Source: JBBQXY01 sp051004815
Lineage (GTDB): Bacteria; Chloroflexota; Ktedonobacteria; Ktedonobacterales; Ktedonobacteraceae
Assembly (NCBI GenBank): GCA_051004815.1
Contig: JBPCJY010000198.1
Span: 1 to 33,177 of the forward strand
Length of the DNA: 33,177 nucleotides
Direction: 5' to 3'
Shown: positions 8,715 through 15,998 of the stretch, piece after piece
Layout of the letters: each line of letters starts with the position of its first letter
Numbering within the stretch: position 1 is the first letter of the stretch
The notes under the pieces: generated by a model
Seen by the model: the letters and a program-made list of their open reading frames with translations, nothing else
Told to the model about the DNA's origin: nothing
Databases searched by the model: none
Translations under genes and position numbers: made by a program

Positions 8715-8778
8715 AACAGGCATAGCAGATACCACGGAGACCGTGTAGTCTCCGTGGTATCTGCTATGCCTGTTTTAC
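8711..8778. terminator. Perfect 31-bp hairpin, bidirectional terminator between rlmN and rpmB
   Basis: Arms 8711-8741 and 8748-8778 are perfectly complementary over 31 bp with a 6-nt loop (CGTGTA). The stem is bounded by AAAA and TTTT, so each strand ends with a short U run. The rlmN stop codon (8712-8714) lies inside the left arm, and the rpmB stop is 13 nt beyond the right arm. The position between convergent genes fits a bidirectional terminator. Confidence 0.8.
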
Positions 8779-8790
8779 TTAACTTATCTT

Positions 8791-8988
8791 TTAGCGAACC
8801 TTTGGCAGTTTGTTCATGGTACGCATGCAACGCGTGCAGATATTGACTGTGCGCATAGTACCATCAATTTTCATATGACGACGCTGTACATTGAGTACGA
8901 AGCGACGGCGCGTGCGGCGCTGCGAGAAGCTGACATTATTGCCATGCATTGGTTTACGCTCACAGACTTCACAACGACCTGCTGACAT
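8791..8988 (-). CDS. rpmB: Ribosomal protein bL28
   Basis: A 65-aa large-subunit ribosomal protein of the zinc-binding (C+) type, with C6xxC9 (RCEVCERKP) near the N-terminus and a second pair CTRC near residues 52-55. The basic core HGNNVSFSQRRTRRRFVLNVQ is typical of L28. A good GGAGG lies at 8998-9002, 9 nt before the ATG. Two near-identical promoters drive it from upstream (9075-9103 and 9174-9203). Divergence from an Asp23/DAK2-kinase pair is the same arrangement as rpmB/yloU/yloV of Bacillus. Confidence 0.97.
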   Translation of the reverse strand: MSAGRCEVCERKPMHGNNVSFSQRRTRRRFVLNVQRRHMKIDGTMRTVNICTRCMRTMNKLPKVR

Positions 8989-9074
8989 TTCTCTGGTCCT
9001 CCCTCATTACAACAAATTCAACACATGTTTTATTAAAATCTCTGACGAGAAGCCACCGCTATGATAACCATACG

Positions 9075-9103
9075 AGTATAGCAGAGGGTACTTGTTTTGG
9101 CAA
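9075..9103 (-). promoter_or_regulatory. rpmB promoter P1 (proximal)
   Basis: On the minus strand, TTGCCA (9103-9098) and TATACT (9080-9075) are separated by 17 nt, a near-consensus housekeeping promoter. The start would fall near 9068, giving an rpmB leader of about 80 nt. It is one of two copies of the same roughly 35-bp element. Confidence 0.7.
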
Positions 9104-9120
9104 GCGCGAAGTGATATACT
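9092..9120 (+). promoter_or_regulatory. Possible promoter of the Asp23 gene, overlapping rpmB P1
   Basis: On the plus strand, TTGTTT (9092-9097) and TATACT (9115-9120) are 17 nt apart. The -35 box overlaps that of rpmB P1 on the other strand, so the two polymerase sites could exclude each other. The transcript would start near 9127, giving an 89-nt leader. Confidence 0.45.
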
Positions 9121-9173
9121 GCAACAGTGTTTTCAGTCCAGGTAAGCAGCCACACGAGTGACGATGCTATGCG

Positions 9174-9203
9174 AGTATAGCATGTTGTTACCTGTTTTGG
9201 CAA
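9174..9203 (-). promoter_or_regulatory. rpmB promoter P2 (distal copy)
   Basis: TTGCCA (9203-9198) and TATACT (9179-9174) on the minus strand have an 18-nt spacer. About 35 bp are shared with P1, 100 bp away, including AAAACARGTA after the -35 and TATACTCGYAT at the -10. The P2 -35 lies in the 5' leader of the Asp23 gene just upstream of its start codon. Confidence 0.65.
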
Positions 9204-9215
9204 GAGAGAGAAGAT

Positions 9216-9620
9216 ATGCACATGTCAAAAGCATCTGCTATCCAGCCACAGCACGGCTCCCGTCCCCTCGGTAAGATCGAAGTTTTGCCAAATGCCATCC
9301 ATACCATCGCCATCCAGGCCACCAGCGAATGCTATGGCGTTGTTGGTATCACTGCTCCGCGCCTCCATAATGGGCAAGCAGTACTTTTGCCGCAGGCACA
9401 ATCCAACCAGGGCGTGCAGGTGCGCGTAGTCAACGAACAGATTATTATCGAAGTCTATGTGGCCTTGGAATATGGGCTGCGTATGTCCGAGATCGCCCAT
9501 AATATCATGAGTAGTGTCAAATTCTCCATTGAGAAGATGCTTGGCGTCCATGTGGCCCAGGTCAATGTGAATATTCAGGGGCTAAGCCATGGCCCATCTT
9601 CACCGCAGGCGAAAAAATAA
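9216..9620 (+). CDS. Asp23/Gls24 family envelope-stress protein (YloU-like)
   Basis: A 134-aa Asp23-domain protein. The domain runs from about residue 18 (LGKIEVLPNAIHTIAIQATSEC) through the strand IIIEVYVALEYGLRMSEIAHNI to VNVNIQGL near residue 124, which covers the full family length. There is no membrane segment. Family members are membrane-associated cytosolic proteins linked to envelope homeostasis and, when next to a DAK2 kinase, to fatty-acid metabolism. The ATG at 9216 has a purine-rich GAGAGAGAAG directly upstream; a second Met at residue 3 is an alternative. It is followed 24 nt later by the FakA-like gene and shares its operon. Confidence 0.92.
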   Translation: MHMSKASAIQPQHGSRPLGKIEVLPNAIHTIAIQATSECYGVVGITAPRLHNGQAVLLPQAQSNQGVQVRVVNEQIIIEVYVALEYGLRMSEIAHNIMSSVKFSIEKMLGVHVAQVNVNIQGLSHGPSSPQAKK

Positions 9621-9644
9621 ACAGCAAAAGGTAGCATAGCCACG

Positions 9645-11384
9645 ATGCAGGAACAATCACCGCACACAGCACGTACAGTACGCACACAACGTCCGCGCCG
9701 TATCAGCGTTTTTGATGGGCAAGACCTCAAAAAGGCATTCCTCGCGGGTGCCGCCTGGTTAGAAGAGCACCGCGAGGCCATCAACGCGCTCAATGTCTTT
9801 CCCGTACCCGACGGTGATACCGGCTCCAATATGTCGGCCACCATGCAAGCCGCTATACGTGGCATCGCTGATAGTGACGAAATCTCTGCTGGCGTCATCG
9901 CCGCGAAATTAGCCCACGGCGCACTGATGGGAGCACGCGGCAATTCAGGCGTTATCCTTTCACAGACCTTTCGCGGACTGGCCCAGGGCTTGGACAAAAA
10001 ACAGACCTTCTCCGCCCCTGATCTCGCCAACGCCCTGGAAGAAGCTTCCCGTCTGGCCTATCGCGCCGTCCTCAAACCCGTCGAAGGAACGATCCTCACG
10101 GTGGTACGCGATAGCGCGGATGCGGCCAGGCAAAGTGCCGAGCGTGGGAACGACCTGGTTGGCCTGATGCAAGAGGTGGTCACTGCAGCTCGCCAATCCG
10201 TTGCTCGCACCCCTGATTTGCTACCGACTCTCAAGCAGGCTGGCGTCGTCGATTCCGGTGGCCAGGGCTTCTGCACTATTTTAGAGGGCATCTGGCGTTA
10301 TATTCGCGGCGAAGCGACCGAACTCGATCCGGATGAAGTCGCTACCCTTGCGCCAGTGCGTCCATCCTCACCTGCACCCACCGAGGCGCGTGTGAAAAAA
10401 GGGCGCGTGACCATCGAGGAAGAATTTGGCTACGAGGTTGTTTTCCTGTTGCGCGGCGAAACGTTGGATGTCGAGGGCATTCGGCAGAGCATTATTGCGA
10501 TGGGTGGCGTCTCCACCGTGGTCGCGGGCGACGAGAAAATGCTCAAAGTCCATACCCATACGCCCTGGCCCGGCAAAATCCTCGACTATGGCGTAGGGCT
10601 CGGTAGCTTGCTCGACATCAATATCGAAAATCTCCAGGAGCAGAGCCTGACCTATGCCGCCGAGAGCGAAGTTGAACACGCCTCCGATGAAGCAGCAGCT
10701 AATGAAACCAATGAAACGCCTCTCACCCATCCTATCGCGACAGTGGCCGTCGTCTCAGGTGCCGGTTTTGAAAAAGTATTTCAAGGCTTTGGCGTGAATG
10801 CATTGGTCTCCGGTGGGCAGACCATGAATCCCAGCACCGAAGAGTTGCTCGCGGCAGTCAATGCCATTCCGGCCAAACAGGTCATTATTTTACCCAATAA
10901 CAGCAATGTAATTTTGAGCGCACGTCAGGTCACAAACCTGACCGACAAAGAGGTCTATATCGTCCCCACCGACACGATGCCCCAGGGCATCACTGCTCTC
11001 CTCGCCTTTAACTACGATGCGGACTTTGCCACCAACTGTCAGGCTATGACCGAGGCCGCCAACACTACCCAGACCGCCGAAATCACCACAGCGGTACGTA
11101 CGGTAATGATCGGTGGCGTCCGTGTCCGCGAAGGCGATTATATCGGCCTGATCAATGGCAACCTCACCATCGCTGGCCAGAATATCGAGCAGGTCATTCA
11201 TGATACTCTCCAGCGCATGCACATCGACCGCTATGAGATCGTGACGCTCTACTACGGCGAAGACGTGACCATGCAAGAGGCCCAAGAGACCGCCAAGCGT
11301 ATCAAGGCGCAATATTCACATATTGAAATTGATGTTGTCGATGGTGGACAACCCTATTACGCCTATATTCTTTCGGCTGAATAA
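9645..11384 (+). CDS. DAK2-domain kinase, FakA/YloV-like fatty acid kinase
   Basis: A 579-aa protein of the YloV/FakA family, which phosphorylates FakB-bound fatty acids. The N-terminal DhaL/DAK2 ATP-binding domain (about residues 24-215) shows NVFPVPDGDTGSNM with the metal-binding D56/D58, the GARGNSGVILSQ segment, and GVVDSGGQGF. A middle domain and a C-terminal domain follow (TMNPSTEELLAAVNAI, ILPNNSNVILSARQ, near residues 380-430), as in full-length FakA. The start at 9645 is followed by a basic, disordered 20-residue leader; the SD is weak (AAAAGGTAG). It lies between Asp23 and a DegV/FakB gene, so kinase and lipid-binding partner are co-encoded. Confidence 0.93.
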   Translation: MQEQSPHTARTVRTQRPRRISVFDGQDLKKAFLAGAAWLEEHREAINALNVFPVPDGDTGSNMSATMQAAIRGIADSDEISAGVIAAKLAHGALMGARGNSGVILSQTFRGLAQGLDKKQTFSAPDLANALEEASRLAYRAVLKPVEGTILTVVRDSADAARQSAERGNDLVGLMQEVVTAARQSVARTPDLLPTLKQAGVVDSGGQGFCTILEGIWRYIRGEATELDPDEVATLAPVRPSSPAPTEARVKKGRVTIEEEFGYEVVFLLRGETLDVEGIRQSIIAMGGVSTVVAGDEKMLKVHTHTPWPGKILDYGVGLGSLLDINIENLQEQSLTYAAESEVEHASDEAAANETNETPLTHPIATVAVVSGAGFEKVFQGFGVNALVSGGQTMNPSTEELLAAVNAIPAKQVIILPNNSNVILSARQVTNLTDKEVYIVPTDTMPQGITALLAFNYDADFATNCQAMTEAANTTQTAEITTAVRTVMIGGVRVREGDYIGLINGNLTIAGQNIEQVIHDTLQRMHIDRYEIVTLYYGEDVTMQEAQETAKRIKAQYSHIEIDVVDGGQPYYAYILSAE

Positions 11385-11471
11385 AACCTCGACTTCTCAC
11401 AGCAACCATAGTATACTAGTGCAAATATGCAGGGACACTCGCGGAGTCGCGTGTCAATTGGAGGTAAGTCT

Positions 11472-12320
11472 ATGGTTGTTCATATCCTCACCGATAGTAC
11501 AGCGGATATTCCCAGGGAGCGTGCAGGAGCTTTGGGCATCACAGTGGTACCGCTCACAGTATTTTTTGGTGACGCCGCCTATCTCGATGGAATCGAACTG
11601 GATAGTACGGCGTTTTATGCCCGGCTACAATCCAGCAAAGTATCGCCACGCACCTCGCAACCACCTCCCGCCGCCTTTCTGGAAGCGTATACCAAACTCA
11701 TTCATGAGGGGGCCGACGCCATCCTGGCCATCCTGGTTTCCGCGAAACTCAGTGGAACCTACCAATCTGCCTGCACCGCACGCGATTCCTTACCGGACGA
11801 TCTAAAGAAGATTCCCATTGACATCGTAGACTCCGAAAGCGTGAGCATAGGCATGAACATGGCGGTCATGCACGCAGCCGAGGAGGCACAGCAAGGTTCA
11901 AGCTTGGAAGAGATCAAGGCCAACTTGCTTGATCGGCTGGCCCGCACTCGCGTCTTATTTGTATTGGATACCCTGGAATATCTCAAGCGCGGCGGACGTA
12001 TTGGCGGTGCCGTGGCCCTGGTAGGGGCCATGCTCAGTGTGAAGCCTATTCTTACCATCAAGAATGGCCTTATTGATCTCATTGAGCGTCCGCGAACACG
12101 TAGCAAGGCATTTGCACGTATCGCGCAACTCATCGGCGAAATGGCGCAGCCAGAAGAATTTTGTATTGTTGAGTCAGATGCTGCCGTAGGCCAACAACTT
12201 GCACAGGCCCTCCAGGAGAGCCATACAGGCACCATTCCCACCTATAAACTCGGAGCCGTTGTAGGCACGTATACTGGCCCCGGTACAGCAGGGGTTGCAT
12301 TTATCACTCAACCATCATAA
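11472..12320 (+). CDS. DegV family fatty-acid-binding protein (FakB-like)
   Basis: A 282-aa DegV protein that binds a fatty acid and presents it to the DAK2 kinase. Recognisable segments are the N-terminal HILTDSTADIP, the KVSPRTSQPPPAAF loop with the TSQP motif, SAKLSGTYQSA, VDSESVSIGM, and KRGGRIGGAVALVGAMLSVKPIL, ending in the GPGTAGVAF strand. The ATG at 11472 is chosen because GGAGG lies 8 nt before it and the fold begins immediately. A longer reading from 11427 would add 15 unconserved residues without SD. A possible own promoter (TCGACT 11389-11394 / TATACT 11412-11417) precedes it. Confidence 0.92.
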   Translation: MVVHILTDSTADIPRERAGALGITVVPLTVFFGDAAYLDGIELDSTAFYARLQSSKVSPRTSQPPPAAFLEAYTKLIHEGADAILAILVSAKLSGTYQSACTARDSLPDDLKKIPIDIVDSESVSIGMNMAVMHAAEEAQQGSSLEEIKANLLDRLARTRVLFVLDTLEYLKRGGRIGGAVALVGAMLSVKPILTIKNGLIDLIERPRTRSKAFARIAQLIGEMAQPEEFCIVESDAAVGQQLAQALQESHTGTIPTYKLGAVVGTYTGPGTAGVAFITQPS

Positions 12321-12338
12321 CTGTAAAGAGAGGCACCT

Positions 12339-13154
12339 ATGGCACAACGCTACGTCGTTCCCAGCATCTATCAAGATAGCAGCAATCAATCACAAGGCTA
12401 CTTTGCCTTTCGTTTCACCTGCCAGGAATGCAATTGGGCGGTTGATACGCGACCAATTCGTTCCACGGTCAGCACAGCCACCAATATTATGGACATCGGA
12501 GTAGGACTATTAGGTGGTTTCTGGGGCCGCGCCGCCGAAGCGGGCGAACAGATATATGGCACCAAATGGCACGCCGAACAGGCTGATGCCCTTCAGAAAT
12601 CCTGGGCGGAGATACAGCATGAATTTCATCTTTGCCCCAAATGCCATCGCACCGTCTGTATGCGCTGCTTTAATCTCCAACTCAACCTCTGCACCGGCAG
12701 CAGCTGCGCCCCCGATATGAAAGCCGATGGTTCGCAATTCCAGCACCAGATGAACATTGATGCCCAACGCCAACAGATTGAGCAAAACTATCAGGCTCCA
12801 CAGTTTAACGTCAATGCCATTCCCTCGGCGGTCTCACCCGACATGCTCGTCCCTCCCCAACAGTCGCGTCAGCAATGGCTCCAGCAGCCCCCACAACCTC
12901 CGCAACAAATCCCGCACCAAGGTATACCGCAGCCATTAACTCCCGCAGCCATCGCGGGCTTTAACACTCCCGGCTACCCGCAAGCGGTCATGTGTCCTAC
13001 TTGCCGCCGCATGGGACCGCCAGGAAAATTTTGCCAGGACTGTGGCTCCAAACTGCCGTTGCCCGATCTCTTCTGCCCCCAATGCTCGGCGACCATCGAA
13101 AACAACGCTCACTTCTGCCCCGAATGCGGCACAAAGTTACAATCGGCAACGTAA
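12339..13154 (+). CDS. Double zinc-ribbon protein with Q/P-rich linker
   Basis: A 271-aa protein of unknown function. The N-terminal region carries a C28xxC31 pair (FTCQECNW) and a further Cys-rich stretch near residues 105-127 (CPKC, CMRC). Residues about 130-205 are a low-complexity Gln/Pro linker. The C-terminus (about 219-268) has several zinc-ribbon CxxC knuckles: CPTC, CQDC, CPQC and CPEC. There is no catalytic motif and no transmembrane segment. Such zinc-ribbon proteins usually act as adaptors. It begins 18 nt after degV with AGAGAGG ahead of the ATG, so it probably belongs to the same transcript. Confidence 0.85.
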   Translation: MAQRYVVPSIYQDSSNQSQGYFAFRFTCQECNWAVDTRPIRSTVSTATNIMDIGVGLLGGFWGRAAEAGEQIYGTKWHAEQADALQKSWAEIQHEFHLCPKCHRTVCMRCFNLQLNLCTGSSCAPDMKADGSQFQHQMNIDAQRQQIEQNYQAPQFNVNAIPSAVSPDMLVPPQQSRQQWLQQPPQPPQQIPHQGIPQPLTPAAIAGFNTPGYPQAVMCPTCRRMGPPGKFCQDCGSKLPLPDLFCPQCSATIENNAHFCPECGTKLQSAT

Positions 13155-13157
13155 CCA

Positions 13158-13186
13158 TTGACTATCACGAAAGTCTCACGTACAAT
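13158..13186 (+). promoter_or_regulatory. Strong promoter of the two-gene unknown operon, long leader
   Basis: TTGACT (13158-13163) and TACAAT (13181-13186) are 17 nt apart. Transcription should start near 13193, leaving a leader of about 200 nt before the GTG at 13394. The leader contains a GGGCACC/GGTGGCCC hairpin at about 13314-13332. It matches no riboswitch class I can recognise. Confidence 0.6.
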
Positions 13187-13393
13187 AGTAGTACCGATTA
13201 CTATAGAAGTGTAGCGGTTCTCCAATCTCATACCTGGGTTGGAACAATCTGTCGGAGTCAAACGTGTAAGTAGTATAGGTCTCCGTACCACGTAGTTCGT
13301 TAAGTGTTTGAATGGGCACCCCAGGGTGGCCCGACCAAGTGTTCGTTGAAAGTTGCCATCAAGAACGGCGTATTCTACGAAGGAGGAACGACT

Positions 13394-13639
13394 GTGGGAA
13401 TGTTACGGGTGATGTCACGGCGCGGTGATGACCGTGTCACCTGGGACGGGCAGAAAGTTCAAGCGGGCGATCCCGATGCAACTGCTGCTGTTCGAGAAGC
13501 GGAACGCATTTTTGCTCAAGAGCGGGCAAAAGGTGCAACTGCCTTCCGAGTAGAACCAGGAAAACCGACACAGCGCATTGAGCAATTTGACCCCACTGCA
13601 GAGCAAATTGTCATGGTCCCGCGAGTCGTTGGCGGATGA
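13394..13639 (+). CDS. Small conserved-looking protein of unknown function
   Basis: About 81 aa, starting at GTG 13394, with a perfect AGGAGG 7 nt upstream. The in-frame GTG at 13304 would add 30 residues but has no SD. The protein is soluble and charged: a short N-terminal strand (MLRVMSRRGDDRVTWD), a helix rich in Ala/Glu/Arg (ATAAVREAERIFAQERAKG), and a beta-rich end (TAFRVEPGKP ... AEQIVMVPRVVGG). I do not recognise a named domain. Its last codons overlap the ATG of the next gene by 4 bp, so the two are translationally coupled. The GC is close to that of its neighbours. Confidence 0.75.
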   Translation: MGMLRVMSRRGDDRVTWDGQKVQAGDPDATAAVREAERIFAQERAKGATAFRVEPGKPTQRIEQFDPTAEQIVMVPRVVGG

Positions 13640-14046
13640 GCTTCATCACTCAGGTGTTGACCACCCTGGGTTGGATTGTCGTCGCTCTCGCTATTTCACC
13701 GATGGTATGGTTAATCTTACAACCATACTGCAAAGGGTGGTCGCGTGCGGAACGGCGAGCGGCTGATCTATTACGCGATACACTTACTCCGGACCAATTT
13801 CGTCAGCTTGTATGGCGAGGCTATCTCGAAGTTCCTAGCCCTACGGAGCCACAGCGTGTGTATCGTGTGCCAAGAGCCAAAGGCTATGTCCAGGTAATCG
13901 AGAATGGCCGTGCGGTCATGCGCCTTTGCCTGCAACCAATTGAGTGTTTGCCGGATGCGGATGTGGTCGTGCTCCATAAGCTGATGATCGAAGCAAATGA
14001 AGAGAATTATCTGCAAAAGGCAAACAAGTATGTCTGCATTGATTAA
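13636..14046 (+). CDS. Single-TM protein with unknown cytosolic domain
   Basis: 136 aa. Residues about 4-30 (ITQVLTTLGWIVVALAISPMVWLIL) form one membrane helix, followed by a positively charged segment (KGWSRAERR). By the positive-inside rule this places the remaining roughly 100 residues in the cytosol. That domain has LTPDQFRQLVWRGYLEV, VYRVPRAKGYVQV and a distinctive end VVLHKLMIEANEENYLQKAN. The pattern looks like a compact conserved domain, but I cannot name it or give it a function. The start overlaps the previous stop (ATGA). Confidence 0.8.
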   Translation: MSFITQVLTTLGWIVVALAISPMVWLILQPYCKGWSRAERRAADLLRDTLTPDQFRQLVWRGYLEVPSPTEPQRVYRVPRAKGYVQVIENGRAVMRLCLQPIECLPDADVVVLHKLMIEANEENYLQKANKYVCID

Positions 14047-14078
14047 GTGGTAACGGGAATAGTACTACGCCCAGGTAG

Positions 14079-14136
14079 AGCATAAGGGCGGGAAAGCGGC
14101 ATCTCCGCGAAGATGCCGCTTTCCCGCCCTTATGCT
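14079..14136. terminator. Perfect 26-bp hairpin between convergent genes
   Basis: Arms 14079-14104 and 14111-14136 pair perfectly over 26 bp with a 6-nt loop (CCGCGA). The stop codon of the minus-strand DUF3090 gene (14135-14137) overlaps the right arm. There is no clear U tract on either side, so a bidirectional terminator role is likely from position but not from classic form. Confidence 0.65.
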
Positions 14137-14725
14137 ATTCTTCCTCGTCATCATCGTCCTGAATCACCTGCACGATTTCGTGGTGTCCGTTCTGTTTCAC
14201 ACAGGCATGGGGGCCACCATCGAGCGGCGCATGACACAAGGGACAGACAGGACGGCCACCCGTTACCAATATATTGATCGTGCTTGCCAACTCTTGCGCC
14301 TGTTGCAGCGTAAAGCTGAACGAAATGGCCTCTTCCTCGTGGACTACCGCCTGCGGTTCCTCCCCTGGCTCCAACAGCACCTCTACAGGTGCTACCGCAC
14401 ATGAAAACAACTCATCGCGCTCATCATAGGTGAGAGCCATTTGTGCGGCACGAAAATCGTATTCGGGCGTCCTTGGAAAATCGGGCGGCATACCCGGCGG
14501 TGTCGGGCGACTACCCGCTTGCGCCTCTGTACGCAAAACCTGACCAGATGTCAATTGCGCCAAAACCTGATCTAACGTCAATGATAGACGATTCAGTTGC
14601 TCTTTCTCCATCCACATCAGAGCAGTATCCCACCTACCACGTATAAAGAGACAAAAACGACGCGCCCCAGGCTGACCTACGGTATCAGCCCCCAACAACT
14701 CTACAGTCCCAAATTCTTTACTCAT
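14135..14725 (-). CDS. DUF3090 family protein
   Basis: A 196-aa member of DUF3090, a family found mainly in Actinobacteria and Chloroflexota with no proven function. Diagnostic features are the N-terminal TVGQPGARRFCLFIRG, the EKEQLNRLSLTLDQVLAQL helix, and the C-terminal zinc-ribbon-like CPLCHAPLD..PHAC..QNGH (C161, C164, H173, C175). A disordered acidic tail (DDDDEEE) ends the protein. The ATG at 14725 has GAGGT 7 nt upstream. It follows the dehydrogenase gene by 12 nt and is co-transcribed with it. It is cytosolic, with no membrane segment. Confidence 0.9.
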   Translation of the reverse strand: MSKEFGTVELLGADTVGQPGARRFCLFIRGRWDTALMWMEKEQLNRLSLTLDQVLAQLTSGQVLRTEAQAGSRPTPPGMPPDFPRTPEYDFRAAQMALTYDERDELFSCAVAPVEVLLEPGEEPQAVVHEEEAISFSFTLQQAQELASTINILVTGGRPVCPLCHAPLDGGPHACVKQNGHHEIVQVIQDDDDEEE

Positions 14726-14737
14726 ATATGTACCTCA

Positions 14738-15718
14738 CTAATAGCCGCGCTGCGGGTCATACCGATTTCGCAGGGGCTGGCCAGTCCGATAACGTTGCAA
14801 GTTATCCGCAAAAAGCACCGTGAGACGCTCACCATAATGAACACTCTCACCGGAAATATGTGGTGTCAAAATCACATTTGGCAGGGAGAACAATGGATTA
14901 TCAGCCGACAACGGTTCCTCCTCTACCACGTCGAGTCCCGCTCCCGCGATCCATTGCTCGCGCAGAGCGCGTATCAGCGCACCTTCATCAATGACGCGTC
15001 CACGAGCTACATTGATCAGGTAAGCATTGGGACGCATCATGCGTAATTCTTCCGCACCGATCAGCTTCTCCGTCTCCCCTGTTAATGGAACAGCTACCAC
15101 CACGTAATCACTATGGCGCAGCACTTCATGAAACTGAGCCATCGGATAGAGCCGATCCACGTCTGGATCGGTCTCCTCGGCAGTGGCTGACCGCCGCGTC
15201 GCCAGAATATTCATCCCAAAGGCGCGTCCCAATTGGGCGATGCGCCGCCCGATATTGCCCAGCCCGATGATACCCAGCGTTTGATCCACCAACTCTCGTC
15301 CACTCAAATTATACCAGTTGACACTCCGCGGCCAGACATGCCGATCTTGCAAATGCACCATCTCCGGCCAATTTCGGTTAAACATCAACATACTGCCAAA
15401 AACATATTCGCTAATAGTCGTCGCGTGTATACCAGCCGCCGTCGTCACCATCACACCGCTATCCTCGTTCAATATCCCCGTGGGCGACAGACCATCAACG
15501 CCCGCGCCAGAACATTGCAGCCAGCGCAAGTGTGGTGCCAGTGTACGCCAATTTTCCGGTATCCAGTAGGAACAGACGATCTCTGCCTCCTGCAAACGAG
15601 CTAGAAATTCGTCTGTGCGTGCAATGCATAGCACCTCTGCCTGTGCCGCTTCGCGCAAGGTCTCCCGTGCGGCACGAGAAAACTGATAGGTACTTACCAC
15701 TTTGAGACCATCAGCCAT
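14738..15718 (-). CDS. D-2-hydroxyacid dehydrogenase (NAD-dependent)
   Basis: A 326-aa oxidoreductase that interconverts a 2-hydroxy acid and a 2-oxo acid. The Rossmann motif GLGNIGRRIAQLGRAFG is central. Catalytic residues are visible: Arg in NVARGRVIDE, Glu in GAGLDVVEEEPL, and His in ILTPHISG. The N-terminal substrate domain has the IHATTISEYVFG segment typical of the family. The exact substrate (glyoxylate, hydroxypyruvate, phosphoglycerate) cannot be set. The ATG at 15718 is preferred over 15763 because AAGGAG (15730-15735) precedes it at 11 nt and the extra 15 residues are unconserved. A perfect TATAAT at 15792-15787 could be its -10, with no good -35 seen. It leads the operon with DUF3090. 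Confidence 0.92.
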   Translation of the reverse strand: MADGLKVVSTYQFSRAARETLREAAQAEVLCIARTDEFLARLQEAEIVCSYWIPENWRTLAPHLRWLQCSGAGVDGLSPTGILNEDSGVMVTTAAGIHATTISEYVFGSMLMFNRNWPEMVHLQDRHVWPRSVNWYNLSGRELVDQTLGIIGLGNIGRRIAQLGRAFGMNILATRRSATAEETDPDVDRLYPMAQFHEVLRHSDYVVVAVPLTGETEKLIGAEELRMMRPNAYLINVARGRVIDEGALIRALREQWIAGAGLDVVEEEPLSADNPLFSLPNVILTPHISGESVHYGERLTVLFADNLQRYRTGQPLRNRYDPQRGY

Positions 15719-15914
15719 AGCCAAATATTCTCCTTGAAGCACGGAATAGCAATATGGGGGCAAGTGCCCACATTCAGTGTACCTAAATTATATGCGTCGT
15801 GTCCAGTACTACTATGGAGGGGGCATTTCATTTTTTGCAAAAGGCGAGTGGGTGGTGTCGTGGCGTAGGGACAACACCCTGCCTGGGGGGCAGGTAAGAA
15901 GGACGTGGCGGCAG

Positions 15915-15995
15915 ATGGGGGGCCTGGTGCTTGTCCTCGTCCTGTAGGAGGATGCAGAACCCCCACCAAGGACAGGCACCAGGCCCCCTCATCCA
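15915..15995. repeat. GGGGGCCT palindrome, copy 1
   Basis: Imperfect inverted repeat: the left arm from about 15915 (GGGGGGCCTGGTGCTTGTCC) pairs with the right arm ending near 15995 (GGACAGGCACCAGGCCCCCT). The same palindrome with nearly the same arms is at 23841-23923. Confidence 0.8.
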
Positions 15996-15998
15996 CAT

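Noticed and set aside
13193..13393. Known riboswitch or tRNA in the leader
   Set aside because: No cloverleaf, T-loop motif or class-specific conserved core could be found; only a small GC hairpin is visible.
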